Origin: DATFDN01 sp963818725
GTDB taxonomy: Bacteria; Pseudomonadota; Alphaproteobacteria; Acetobacterales; Acetobacteraceae
NCBI GenBank assembly: GCA_963818725.1
Contig: CAWFTU010000009.1
Coordinates: 410,334 to 474,333 of the forward strand
Direction: 5' to 3'
Length of the DNA stretch: 64,000 nucleotides
The notes beneath the pieces are model-generated. The model saw nothing but the letters and a program-made list of their open reading frames with translations, ran no database searches and was not told the DNA's origin. Positions 44,964-53,251 of this stretch are shown piece after piece. Position 1 is the first letter of the stretch. Each line of letters begins with the position of its first letter. The position numbers and the translations under genes were made by a program.

Positions 44964-47013
44964 GATTACCGCAGAGCATCTGGCGCGCGACGCTTATGTC
45001 TACGTGCGACAATCCACGGCAGATCAGCTGCTCAACAACCCTGAGAGCCGACGCCGACAATATGCCTTGGTGGAACGAGCCCGCTCGCTCGGCTGGGAGA
45101 ACGTCATTGTCGTCGATGATGATCTTGGCCGTTCCGGCAGTGGTCAACTCCGCCCGGGCTTTGAGCGTCTGCTTGCGGCAATCTGCGCCGGCACTGCCGG
45201 CGCGGTATTGGCGATCGAGGCCTCGCGGCTGGCGCGCAACGGCCGCGACTGGCATACGCTGCTGGAATTCTGCGCCTTCGTGAATACCCTGATCATTGAC
45301 GAGGACGGGGTCCATGACCCCCGACTGGTCAACGATCGGCTGCTGTTGGGCTTGAAGGGAGCATTCAGCGAGCTCGAACTGTCGGTTTTCCGGCAGCGCT
45401 CGCAGGAGGCACTGCGCCTGAAGGCAGCGCGCGGCGAGCTGCACACGACGGTCGCGATCGGCTACCGACGCGGCGCTGACGGTCGCCTTGAACAGGACCC
45501 TGACCGGCGGATCCGTGAGACGCTGTCGATGGTGTTCCGCAAGTTCGGCGAGATCGGCAGCGTGCGCCAGCTCGTCATGTCGCTACGGCAGGAGGGGATT
45601 GACCTGCCGGTTGCCGTGTATGGTCTCCAAGGGCGAACCGTCCAGTGGCGCCCGCCGCACTATCATACGGTCCACCGGTTGCTGACCAATCCGACCTATG
45701 CCGGGACCTATGTCTTTGGGCGTACCGTCTCCCGAGTTCGGTTCGAGGGCGGACACAAGGTCGTCACTCATGGCGTCGTGCGCCGGCGCGAGGAGTGGCA
45801 GGTGCTGATACGCGGCCACCATGATGGCTATATCACGTGGGAGGAGTATGATCGGAACCAGAAGGTTATTGCAGGCAATGCGAACATGAAAGGGGCGATG
45901 GTGCCAGGCTCGGTGCGCCAGGGTAACGCGCTGCTCGTTGGATTGCTCCGATGCGGACATTGCGGACGCAAGCTCAAGGTCCTGCACAACGAGCGCCGCA
46001 GTGCACGCTATGTCTGCAGTCCCGAGGTCGACTATGCTACCGACAGAAAGTGCATATCGTTCAGCAATATGCGTGTTGACGCCGCTGTGTCGGCGGAAGT
46101 GCTGCGCATGATCTCACCGTTGGCAATTGAGGCAGCGCTTCAGGTGATCGCTGATCGCGAGCAGGCTGGCATGGAACGGCTGCGGGTGGGCGAACTCGCA
46201 CTGGAACAAGCGCGCTATGAGGTGATGCACGCGCGCCTGCAATACGATGCGGTGGATCCCTGTAATCGACTGGTCGCCGGTGAGCTCGAACGGCGATGGA
46301 ATGAACGCCTCGCGGCGGTGGCACGCCTCGAGGAACAGATCGAGAGCCTGCGCAACGAACAGCCGGGCGCGCTTCGCGACGATGAGCGCGCGGCACTGCT
46401 GGCGCTCGCTGAGGACTTGCCTCAGTTGTGGAACCATCCCGGCACCTCCAGTGAAATCCGCAAGCGGATTTTGCGGGCTGTCTTTACAGAAATCGTGGTC
46501 ACGATCGAGGCCGATCGGCTGTGCTTGGTACTGCATTGGCAAGGCGGAGATCACACGCGGCTTGAAGTGGTAAAAACTCCTCGTGGCCAAAACCGCTGGA
46601 AGGCGGCGGTGGAGACCGTGCAGCTCGTCTGCGAACTGGCTCGCGTGCTGCCGGACCACAGCATCGCTCCCGTTCTCAACCGGCTCGGAATACGCTCGGC
46701 CAAAAGGCATAGCTGGACGGAGCTGCGCGTCCGCAACTTCCGCGGCGCACATCAGATTGCGGTCTATCGCGAGGGCGAACGCGCGCAACGACATGAGCTC
46801 ATCCTGCATGAAGCCGCGAGTCGTCTTGGCGTCAGCAAAATGACCGTTATTCGCTTGATTCGGGATGGGTTACTGCGTGCCAGACAGATCTGTGCTGGGG
46901 CGCCCTATGTGATCCGCGAAGAAGATCTTGATCGGCCAGGGGTACGCCGCGCAATCGGGAATGGCCGCGCTGTATCACCCGACGCGCGACAAGAAAGCCT
47001 GTCTTTTCAATGA
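44956..47013 (+). CDS. Large serine recombinase B
   Basis: 685 aa. Resolvase domain with catalytic Ser20 in DAYVYVRQSTADQL, EASRLARNGRDWHTLLEFCA and NDRLLLGLKGAFSELELSVF; recombinase domain (PF07508) around TVHRLLTNPTYAGTYVFGR; zinc beta-ribbon LRCGHCGRKLKVLHN; coiled coil; C-terminal MerR-like HTH ASRLGVSKMTVIRLIRDGLL. Complete and apparently functional. It overlaps the small gene upstream. Confidence 0.92.
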   Translation: MTKITAEHLARDAYVYVRQSTADQLLNNPESRRRQYALVERARSLGWENVIVVDDDLGRSGSGQLRPGFERLLAAICAGTAGAVLAIEASRLARNGRDWHTLLEFCAFVNTLIIDEDGVHDPRLVNDRLLLGLKGAFSELELSVFRQRSQEALRLKAARGELHTTVAIGYRRGADGRLEQDPDRRIRETLSMVFRKFGEIGSVRQLVMSLRQEGIDLPVAVYGLQGRTVQWRPPHYHTVHRLLTNPTYAGTYVFGRTVSRVRFEGGHKVVTHGVVRRREEWQVLIRGHHDGYITWEEYDRNQKVIAGNANMKGAMVPGSVRQGNALLVGLLRCGHCGRKLKVLHNERRSARYVCSPEVDYATDRKCISFSNMRVDAAVSAEVLRMISPLAIEAALQVIADREQAGMERLRVGELALEQARYEVMHARLQYDAVDPCNRLVAGELERRWNERLAAVARLEEQIESLRNEQPGALRDDERAALLALAEDLPQLWNHPGTSSEIRKRILRAVFTEIVVTIEADRLCLVLHWQGGDHTRLEVVKTPRGQNRWKAAVETVQLVCELARVLPDHSIAPVLNRLGIRSAKRHSWTELRVRNFRGAHQIAVYREGERAQRHELILHEAASRLGVSKMTVIRLIRDGLLRARQICAGAPYVIREEDLDRPGVRRAIGNGRAVSPDARQESLSFQ

Positions 47014-47143
47014 GATAACGAGGTAGTGCATCATGTCACCACCCTGTTGAGCCCGAGCAGCAGCCGGTCGTTGTAGAGCGCTGGGTCGTAGGAGCCCGCA
47101 ACAGGATGCCCCAATTCGGGAGGCAGATGGTCGGCCCGAGTGG

Positions 47144-47455
47144 GTGATTGTTACCGATCCAACCCACCCGCTCTATGGACGGCGCTTTGCCCTAGTGTCC
47201 GCGGCACGCAGCCAGGCAGTGGTTGTCTACCGTGATGATATATTGCTGAAGATCCCTGTGGCAGCGACCAACCTTCAGGGTGCTTCTGCGCCGATGCCAG
47301 TGAGCAAGCTCTCGGTGGATGGCATCCGGGACTTGCTCCACCACGCCGGGCAATTGGGGCAGTTCTGGAGAGAGCCCAAGGCTGGCGATGGCGTCCGGCA
47401 GACCTCCAAGTCGGGCAGGGCAAGCCCAGACGGCTCGCCGGGAGGTATGTCATGA
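47144..47455 (+). CDS. DUF5372-like accessory protein of element C
   Basis: 103 aa from GTG. VIVTDPTHPLYGRRFALVSA with the HPxxGRxFxLV motif of this accessory family, then VVVYRDDILLKIPVAATNLQ and a helical SVDGIRDLLHHAG part. The frame is open back to the element's left end, so the start may be earlier. Its stop overlaps the recombinase ATG (ATGTCATGA) with GGGAGGT as the shared ribosome-binding site. Confidence 0.6.
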   Translation: MIVTDPTHPLYGRRFALVSAARSQAVVVYRDDILLKIPVAATNLQGASAPMPVSKLSVDGIRDLLHHAGQLGQFWREPKAGDGVRQTSKSGRASPDGSPGGMS

Positions 47456-49515
47456 CGTCGGATCTCGTGACCGCCAGTCATCTGTGCCGCAAGGCGATCG
47501 TCTACATTCGCCAGTCCACACCGCACCAGGTGATGACCAACCAGGAGAGCCTGCGCCTGCAATATGCGTTGCGTCAGCGCGCCAGCGATCTCGGATGGAC
47601 GGAGGCCAGCATTGAGGTGGTCGATACGGATCTCGGTTTGAGCGGAGCGAGCGCGACCCACCGGGAGGGCTTCAAGGACATCATCGCCCGCGTCACGTTG
47701 GGCGAAGTCGGGATCATCTTGTCGTACGAGGTCACCCGGCTGGCGCGCAACTGCTCGGACTGGTATCCGCTGCTGGACCTCTGCGGCTTTCGGAAGTGCC
47801 TCATCGCCGATCGCGATGGCGTGTACGATCCGGGGTCCGCCAACGGGCGGCTTTTGCTCGGGTTGAAGGGCACGATCTCCGAGGTGGAGTTGCACACCCT
47901 GCGTGGTCGCCTGACCGCGGGCTTGCTGGCCAAGGCGCAGCGTGGCGAGCTGGTCATGATGCTGCCTGCGGGCCTGCAACGCGACACCAACGGCCTCGTG
48001 ACAAAGCATCCCGATCAGGAGGTTCAGGAGCGGCTGTCGCTGGTGTTCACCAGCTTTTTGGAGCTGGGCTCGGTGAGCAAGGTGATCCGGTCGTTTCGGG
48101 AGCATGCAATCACCATCCCGCGTCGCGACCGGTTTGGGGAGGTGGTCTGGCGCACCCCGACGGCCAGCATGCTCCTTGGGGTTTTGAAGAACCCGGCCTA
48201 TGCCGGCGCCTTCGTCTATGGCCGCGCCCGCTCCTGTGGGACCACCTATGCCAATGGCAAGCTGAAGACGACGCGCTGTGCGATGGCAGAGTGGAAGGTC
48301 GTGGTGAAGGAACGCTATCCTGCCTATCTCGCGTGGGAGAGCTTTGAACGGGTCCAGGCGATGCTGCACGACAACTATGCGGAATATCGACGCAATCAGA
48401 CGCGTGGTGCGCCCCGCGAGGGCGCGGCGATCCTGCAGGGCATCATCTGGTGCGGGCGATGCGGTCACAAGATGGCCGTGCAATACAGTGGCGGCACACG
48501 CTACGTCTGCAACTTCCTGCGGGTCAGTCAGGGCGAGCCACTCTGCCAGCATCTGCGCGCGGACCTGATTGACGCCCGCGTGGTGGCCGCCTTCTTGGCG
48601 GCGGTCGGGCCCGTGGAACTGGAGATCTGGCGCCAGACCCTCAACGCTCGGCGGCAGACCGAGGAAACGCTCGACCGGGCCGAGGGGCAGCAGGTCGAGC
48701 GATTGCGCTACCAGGCCCTCCTGGCCGAGCGACAATACATGCGGGTCGACCCGGACAACCGCCTGATTGCCGCCGAGTTGGAACGGCGCTGGGAGAGCGC
48801 CGCGCGTGACCTGAAGCAAGCGGAAGAGGCTCTGGCCCAACGCCGTGCGGCCAAGGCCGAGCCGGCGGTCCTGAGCCCCGCGGAGCGGGACGAATTTCTG
48901 GCGCTTGCCCCGCAACTCCCCGATCTGTGGCGGCGTCCTGATATCAGCACGGCAGACAAGAAGCGGCTCCTGCGGTCGTTGATCGCCAAAGTGGTGCTGC
49001 AGCGCGTGGCGCGTGACCGGATTGCGATCCGCATCGTTTGGCGGGGTGGCGAGGTATCAGAGCTTGCCGTCGAGCCAAGAGTGCATGCCCTGTACGCTCT
49101 CAGCCGCGGGGCCGAGATGGAGGCCCGCATCCTCGAATTGGCGCGTCAGGGCCTCGATGATGCGGCTATTGCCGACATCCTGACCCGGGAAGGACATCAC
49201 TCGCCCCGGTGCAGCCACGTCCCAGCTTCCACGGTTCAGGATGTCCGCCAGCGGCATCGTGTGTTCCAGAACAGCGTGGCGGCGCGCGCCCGCCACATCC
49301 AGGGTTGGTTGACGATCGCCGATGCGGCAGAACGCCTGCAGGTATCCAGATCTTGGTTCAAGCGCCGTGTCCACAGCGGCGTCATCAGCATCAAGCGGGA
49401 CCCGCGCGACAAGCGTTACCTGTTTCCCAATACGCCCGAGAGCATCGCTGCCCTGGAAGAACTCAAGTCAGGCGCGAGAGACCCCCTCGTCATCGACCCG
49501 CGAGCGAACCAGTGA
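47452..49515 (+). CDS. Large serine recombinase C
   Basis: 687 aa. Resolvase domain with catalytic Ser22 in KAIVYIRQSTPHQV, YEVTRLARNCSDWYPLLDLC and NGRLLLGLKGTISEVELHTL; recombinase domain with MLLGVLKNPAYAGAFVYGRA; zinc ribbon IWCGRCGHKMAVQYS; long coiled coil; C-terminal HTH AAERLQVSRSWFKRRVHSGV. Complete. It is distinct from A and B in sequence, so the three elements are relatives rather than recent copies. Confidence 0.92.
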   Translation: MTSDLVTASHLCRKAIVYIRQSTPHQVMTNQESLRLQYALRQRASDLGWTEASIEVVDTDLGLSGASATHREGFKDIIARVTLGEVGIILSYEVTRLARNCSDWYPLLDLCGFRKCLIADRDGVYDPGSANGRLLLGLKGTISEVELHTLRGRLTAGLLAKAQRGELVMMLPAGLQRDTNGLVTKHPDQEVQERLSLVFTSFLELGSVSKVIRSFREHAITIPRRDRFGEVVWRTPTASMLLGVLKNPAYAGAFVYGRARSCGTTYANGKLKTTRCAMAEWKVVVKERYPAYLAWESFERVQAMLHDNYAEYRRNQTRGAPREGAAILQGIIWCGRCGHKMAVQYSGGTRYVCNFLRVSQGEPLCQHLRADLIDARVVAAFLAAVGPVELEIWRQTLNARRQTEETLDRAEGQQVERLRYQALLAERQYMRVDPDNRLIAAELERRWESAARDLKQAEEALAQRRAAKAEPAVLSPAERDEFLALAPQLPDLWRRPDISTADKKRLLRSLIAKVVLQRVARDRIAIRIVWRGGEVSELAVEPRVHALYALSRGAEMEARILELARQGLDDAAIADILTREGHHSPRCSHVPASTVQDVRQRHRVFQNSVAARARHIQGWLTIADAAERLQVSRSWFKRRVHSGVISIKRDPRDKRYLFPNTPESIAALEELKSGARDPLVIDPRANQ

Positions 49516-49878
49516 GAGCATCAAGGTGATGAACCCCAGGCGCCGTCCGGGTCGATCACCAACGCACCGGCGAGCGCGCACAGATCGATCAGGTGATGCC
49601 AGTCGCGCCCGTTGCGCGCCAAACGCGAGGCCTCGATGCAGTAAACCGCGCCCACATTGCCGGAGCAGACCATGGCGACCAGCCGCTCGAACCCGGGGCG
49701 ATGGGTGCTCCCTGACCCGGACCGTCCAAGGTCGTCGTCAATCACGGTCACCGCAATGAAGCCGGCTTTCTGCGCTGCTCCCGCGAGATCATATTGGCGG
49801 CGCTGGCTTTCCAGGTTGCCCATCACCTGCGACATGGTCGACTGGCGGACATAGACAACGGCAGAGCGGCCGAGATGG

Positions 49879-50040
49879 TCAGACGTGATCTTGGCGCTCA
49901 TCGCTGTCCCCCTTTGTCATCGTCGCCTCGACCCCGAGAGCAGCCAGCAGGAGATCGGCTAACGCGCCCAGCAATCCTTCCGGGTTGCCGGTGATCACTG
50001 GGCCCGGCCGCACCGGGCGCTCCAGTTCGAGAGCAAACTG
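49879..50040 (-). other. Possible small frame of element A without a clear start
   Basis: The reverse frame reads AQFALELERPVRPGPVITGN, PEGLLGALADLLLAALGVEA and stops overlapping the recombinase A start, the same position as the 59-aa gene of element B. No ATG, GTG or TTG stands at a sensible place before it, so it may be translated from an unusual codon or be broken. Confidence 0.3.
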
Positions 50041-50362
50041 CGCCTGATTGTGGGATCAACTCCTTGGCACGCGCCCCCTCCTTGTCTGAAGGTTCGGAGG
50101 GTGGAGCCGGGCTCTGAGTCTCACCGAGCAAGGCGAGAACGGCAGCTAATTCAGTAAGGTCTTCCAGGCTGATCTGGGGCGCGCCGAGCGTCATGCCTGC
50201 GCAATAAGCTTGATCGAACATCCAGTTGGGCAACTCCCGGCTGAAGCCAGGTCGCTCGGTCGTGTAGATGCACGTCAGCTCTTTGCCCCGCCGATGCGGC
50301 GAGACTTGCAACGTCCGCCCCGATAAAGGATGCCAACGATAGGCAATTGTCGCGTGACGCAA
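49898..50362 (-). CDS. DUF5372-like accessory protein of element A
   Basis: From a TTG: LRHATIAYRWHPLSGRTLQV, then ELTCIYTTERPGFSRELPNW MFDQAYC and ISLEDLTELAAVLALLG. This aligns by eye with the frame of element B (HPxxG, LPxWM) and more loosely with that of C. The C-terminal third (after KELIPQ) overlaps another frame and may not be real. It precedes recombinase A. Confidence 0.5.
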   Translation of the reverse strand: MRHATIAYRWHPLSGRTLQVSPHRRGKELTCIYTTERPGFSRELPNWMFDQAYCAGMTLGAPQISLEDLTELAAVLALLGETQSPAPPSEPSDKEGARAKELIPQSGAVCSRTGAPGAAGPSDHRQPGRIAGRVSRSPAGCSRGRGDDDKGGQR

Positions 50363-50536
50363 ACTGTATGTGGAATGTCGTGTGCTTGCCGCGTTTTCCG
50401 CGGAAGACGTAGAGATCACCGGCATGCGGATCGCGCTGTAGCGCCTGCTGAACCTGCAATGCCAGGCCATTCATCCCACGGCGCATGTCGGTCGCGCCGG
50501 TCGCCAGCCAGACACGAACACCCGACGGCGGGACAA

Positions 50537-50926
50537 TCATCCGCGCAGCACCGTCATCACACGGCGCAGCGCCACCAGGCCGACATCATGTCCAATCTTG
50601 ATCGACGTGCCGTCGGGCAGCGTGATCTCGATCTTGCCTCTGGATACCGCAGGATCCGGACCAGTCGCCACCGGCGCGTGCTTCCTCCCGTCGGCACGTG
50701 CCGGTTCGCTGATCATCTGCACCGGCAAGAATACCGAGGGCGGTTCTTGCCTGAGCACCCCGCGGCGCACCTGACTCCGCCAGTTCCACAGCAGGCCACG
50801 GCTGATCTCATATCGGCGCGCAACCTCGGCGATACCTGAACCAGCCTGCTCGGTCTCCGCCACGATCCGAAGCTTCTCCTCCGAGCTCCAACGTCGTCGC
50901 CGTTCAACCCCGGTGATGATCTCCAT
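50537..50926 (-). CDS. IS66 TnpA (Orf1)
   Basis: 129 aa. HTH_8-type N-terminus RRRRWSSEEKLRIVAETEQA, GIAEVARRYEISRGLLWNWR and a C-terminal KIEITLPDGTSIKIGHDVGL segment shared by IS66 Orf1 proteins. The stop overlaps the tnpB start. It is the only undamaged gene of this IS66. Confidence 0.9.
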   Translation of the reverse strand: MEIITGVERRRRWSSEEKLRIVAETEQAGSGIAEVARRYEISRGLLWNWRSQVRRGVLRQEPPSVFLPVQMISEPARADGRKHAPVATGPDPAVSRGKIEITLPDGTSIKIGHDVGLVALRRVMTVLRG

Positions 50927-51247
50927 CCCGCCGACTGCCCCTGATCTTAGCGGCGCTCATACAGGCGCCCTTTAAATCAAAGCCCCGATCCCGCCGGCAA
51001 GACGGCCATCACCGGGTGGATACCGGAGCGCCGAGCAGAGGCGCAACTCATGCGCCGCGATTCTGAAGGGGCGCCCTATGGGCCACCATCCACAACCGTG
51101 TTTAGCCTGACCCGAGCTGTTAGAATTGCTTCAAGGCTCGCCCGGTGATTGCGGACTGATCTGGATCAGTTCTGACCGTCAGTGAGGTAGCTCTCCGGGC
51201 GAAGTCTTACCCAAATCACCATGCCCTAAAGGCACTCGCACGAGCCC

Positions 51248-52132
51248 CTACCGCCCCCTCGGGTCCAGCGCGTCCCGCAGCCCATCCCCCACCAAATTCA
51301 ACGACAGCACGCACAGAAAGATCGCCACCCCCGGAAACACCGCCAGCCACGGCGCTTGCGTGAGAAACTGCTGCGCCTCGTTTAGCATCGACCCCCAGGA
51401 CGGCGCCGGCGGCTGCTGCCCCTGGCCGAGGAAGGACAACGCCGCCTCGGCCAGGATCGCCACCGCGCTCGCTAGTGTCGCCTGCACCAGCACCGGCGGC
51501 AGGATGTTGGGCGCGATGTGGCGCAGCGCCACGCGCCAGGCGGGATTGCCCAGCGCGCGCGCCGCCTCGACATAGTCGTTGCTCGCCGCGTCTAACGTCG
51601 CGGCGCGCGCGACGCGCATGAACTGCGGGCAGTACGTCACGCCGATCGCGATCATCGCGTTACCGAGGCTCGGGCCGAGGAAGACCGCCAGCGCGATCGC
51701 CAGGATCAGGAACGGGCAGGCGAGCATCGCGTCCACCACCCGGCTCAGCACCGCGTCCACCCAACTGCCCGCGAACCCGGCGGCGAGCCCCGCCGGCACG
51801 CCGATGCCCCCGGCGATCAGCACCGAGACCACGCCAGCCAGCAGGCTCGACCGGGCGCCGAAGATGATCCGGGAGAGCACGTCGCGCCCGTTCTGGTCGG
51901 TGCCCATCCAGTGCGCCCAGTTGGGGGCCTTGCGGATCGCGGTCCAGCTCGTCGCGATCGGGTCGTACGGCGCGATCAGCGGCGCCAGCGCGGCCACCAG
52001 CACGAACAGGACGAGCACCGCCAGCCCGATCACGGCGGCCGGTCGGGCCAGGAACCGGCGCAGCGCGAGCCGCGCCGGGCTTCGCGCGGCGGGAGGGCGC
52101 GCGCGACTGAGGCGGCCAGCGAAGGCGCTCAT
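51248..52132 (-). CDS. Peptide/nickel-type ABC permease (DppC-like)
   Basis: 294 aa inner-membrane permease. N-terminal hydrophobic segment, then APLIAPYDPIATSW and HWMGTDQNGRDVLSRIIFGA, a hallmark of DppC/OppC, and the EAA loop YVEAARALGNPAWRVALRHI. The ATG overlaps the stop of the DppB-like gene (ATGA). No binding protein or ATPase genes follow; leftward lies the rloB wreck, so the rest of the operon may have been displaced. Confidence 0.88.
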   Translation of the reverse strand: MSAFAGRLSRARPPAARSPARLALRRFLARPAAVIGLAVLVLFVLVAALAPLIAPYDPIATSWTAIRKAPNWAHWMGTDQNGRDVLSRIIFGARSSLLAGVVSVLIAGGIGVPAGLAAGFAGSWVDAVLSRVVDAMLACPFLILAIALAVFLGPSLGNAMIAIGVTYCPQFMRVARAATLDAASNDYVEAARALGNPAWRVALRHIAPNILPPVLVQATLASAVAILAEAALSFLGQGQQPPAPSWGSMLNEAQQFLTQAPWLAVFPGVAIFLCVLSLNLVGDGLRDALDPRGR

Positions 52133-53073
52133 GTCGCGCGCAGCCTCGGGTTGATGAGCACATAGAGCACGTCGGCGAGCAGGTTCAGCACCACGATCAG
52201 CGTGGCCGTGACCAGCACCACGCCCTGCACCACCGGGTAGTCGCGGTTGAACACCGCGTCCACGATCATCTTGCCGAAGCCGGGAATGCTGAACACCTGC
52301 TCGGTCAGCACCGCGCCGGAGAGCAGGGTGCCCAGCTCCAGCGCGCCCAGCGTCACCACCGGGATCAGCGCGTTGCGCAGCGCGTGGCGCAGCACGACGA
52401 CCCGCTCGGGCAGCCCCTTGGCGCGCGCGGTGCGGATGAAGTCCTGCCCCATCGCGCCGAGCATGGCGCTGCGCGTGTGGCGCATCAGCACCGCCGCGAT
52501 GGCGCCGCCCAGGACGAAGGCGGGCATGATCGTGGTGGCGAGCGAGCGCGCACAGTCCTCGGTCAGCGCCACATAGCCCGAGGGGGGCAGCCAGCCGAGC
52601 CGGACGGAGAACAGCAGGATCATCATGATCCCGAGCCAGAAGGTCGGGATCGACAGCCCGGCCAGCCCGACCGCGTTGGCGAGGTAGTCCCAGACCGAGT
52701 TCCGCCGCACCGCCGCCAGCACGCCGGCGGGCACGCCGATCGCCGCCCCGATCAGGAAGGCCATCACCGCGAGCTGCGCCGTCACCGGCAGCTTCTCGCC
52801 AATCAGCGCAGCGACATCCTCGCGGTTGCGCCAGGAGTAGCCGAGCCTGCCGTGCAGCACGTTGCCGAGCCAATGGACGTATTGCGCGGGCAGCGGGCGG
52901 TCCAGCCACAGCTCGGCGCGGATCTGGGCGACGGTCTGTGGGTCGGCGCTGTCCCCGGCCATCACCACGGCAGGGTCGCCCGGCATGAGCTGCTGGAGGC
53001 AGAAGACCAGCACGCTCACCAGCAAGAGCGTGGGGATGACCTGCGCGAGGCGCGCGCCGAGATGTCCGCGCAT
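52129..53073 (-). CDS. Peptide/nickel-type ABC permease (DppB-like)
   Basis: 314 aa with about six membrane segments. DppB/OppB hallmarks: MPGDPAVVMAG, LGYSWRNREDV, and the EAA loop DFIRTARAKGLPERVVVLRH followed by SIPGFGKMIVDAVFNRDYPV. It is the first gene of a leftward pair with the DppC-like gene. The upstream 180 bases separate it from divergent purC and must hold both promoters. Confidence 0.88.
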   Translation of the reverse strand: MRGHLGARLAQVIPTLLLVSVLVFCLQQLMPGDPAVVMAGDSADPQTVAQIRAELWLDRPLPAQYVHWLGNVLHGRLGYSWRNREDVAALIGEKLPVTAQLAVMAFLIGAAIGVPAGVLAAVRRNSVWDYLANAVGLAGLSIPTFWLGIMMILLFSVRLGWLPPSGYVALTEDCARSLATTIMPAFVLGGAIAAVLMRHTRSAMLGAMGQDFIRTARAKGLPERVVVLRHALRNALIPVVTLGALELGTLLSGAVLTEQVFSIPGFGKMIVDAVFNRDYPVVQGVVLVTATLIVVLNLLADVLYVLINPRLRAT

Positions 53074-53251
53074 GGAAACTCCTTCAACCGCGCCCGTTCT
53101 TTGCCGTTTGGGGCTATGTGCCGCAAGCCCCGCCGGGCGCGGTTTGGCGCGGGGCGGCTGGCGCTGCTATATCGCGCCCGCCGTGCCCGCGCCGGGGGCG
53201 GCCGCGCGTCCCCTCGCCTCTCCAGGCGGAGGACGGTCTCAGGGGATCGCC

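Larger units (their letters stand above)
44475..47048 (+). mobile_element. Serine-recombinase element B (2.57 kb)
   Basis: It is inserted in recombinase gene A between LLLGL and KGTMSE codons. The shared core is TT (44473-44474 and 47047-47048). It contains a DUF5372-like frame, a 59-aa gene and a full recombinase, oriented opposite to element A. No terminal repeats. Confidence 0.85.
47093..49540 (+). mobile_element. Serine-recombinase element C (2.45 kb)
   Basis: It is inserted in recombinase gene A between the DPDGA and YDPAL codons. The shared core is AGG (47090-47092 and 49538-49540). Content: DUF5372-like gene and recombinase, same direction as element B. Between B and C only 44 bases of recombinase gene A remain. 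Confidence 0.85.
42789..49901 (-). pseudogene. Large serine recombinase A, split by two other recombinase elements
   Basis: Three pieces: 49901-49541 (SAKITSDHLGRSAVVYVRQS with catalytic Ser at 21, LRRAQ-type core, IEASRLARNGRDWHHLIDLC, VIDPDGA); 47089-47049 (YDPALYNDRLLLGL); and 44472-42789 (KGTMSEYELSLLRQRG, the recombinase domain, the zinc ribbon MRCGRCGRMMRVFYG, a coiled coil and a C-terminal HTH). With each core (AGG, TT) counted once the total is 2,091 bases, exactly 697 codons with no stop inside. The gene is thus intact apart from the insertions. Confidence 0.9.
42761..50387 (-). mobile_element. Serine-recombinase element A, host of elements B and C
   Basis: It is bounded by a shared GCC core in the IS66 tnpB gene and has no terminal inverted repeats, as expected of a large-serine-recombinase integrant. 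Without its passengers it is about 2.6 kb: a DUF5372-like gene, a small frame, and a recombinase gene. That recombinase gene is interrupted at two points 44 bases apart by elements B and C. Confidence 0.85.
42563..50540 (-). pseudogene. IS66 TnpB (Orf2) split by serine-recombinase element A
   Basis: The N-terminal 51 codons (50540-50388: PSGVRVWLATGATDMRRGMN, HAGDLYVFRGKRG) join exactly in frame to 42760-42563 (DLLKILWHDGLGMSLYAKRL, WPSPSDGVVPITAAQLGYML, DWRHPQRTW), giving a normal ~117-aa TnpB. The shared GCC (plus strand 42758-42760 and 50388-50390) marks the crossover. The gene would regain function on precise excision. Confidence 0.9.
40809..51023 (-). mobile_element. IS66 element carrying a 7.6-kb serine-recombinase island
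   Basis: The ends GTATCCATCCGG (40809-40820) and its near-complement CCGGGTGGATAC (51012-51023) are flanked by a perfect 8-bp duplication CGGAGCGC (40801-40808, 51024-51031), as expected for IS66. Genes run leftward as tnpA, tnpB, tnpC. TnpB is split by element A (42761-50387) and tnpC by a palindromic 51-bp insert. Without these it would be a standard IS66 of about 2.5 kb. Confidence 0.92.
37665..51148 (+). pseudogene. rloB: RloB-like (AbiLii) gene shattered by three insertions
   Basis: The start MPRHLPALKRARARREPKTK, FYVFCAGGNTEPAYLDALRK is the RloB N-terminus (PF13707). IS3 interrupts near 37911-37922. The frame resumes at 39223 as VWVMFDRNDHCKYNEAVGLC, SNPCFEVWLILHEADYDKP to 39384, after a TAA where QVW would be expected. 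ISAs1 (39385-40699) follows; then QAHLKLIRPEYDPSGRKLVN to 40808; then a 10.2-kb IS66; and finally RRAEAQLMRRDSEGAPYGPP, STTVFSLTRAVR and a stop at 51148. The three downstream pieces join in frame. RloA/RloB pairs are found with restriction loci and as phage-defence abortive systems. Confidence 0.82.
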
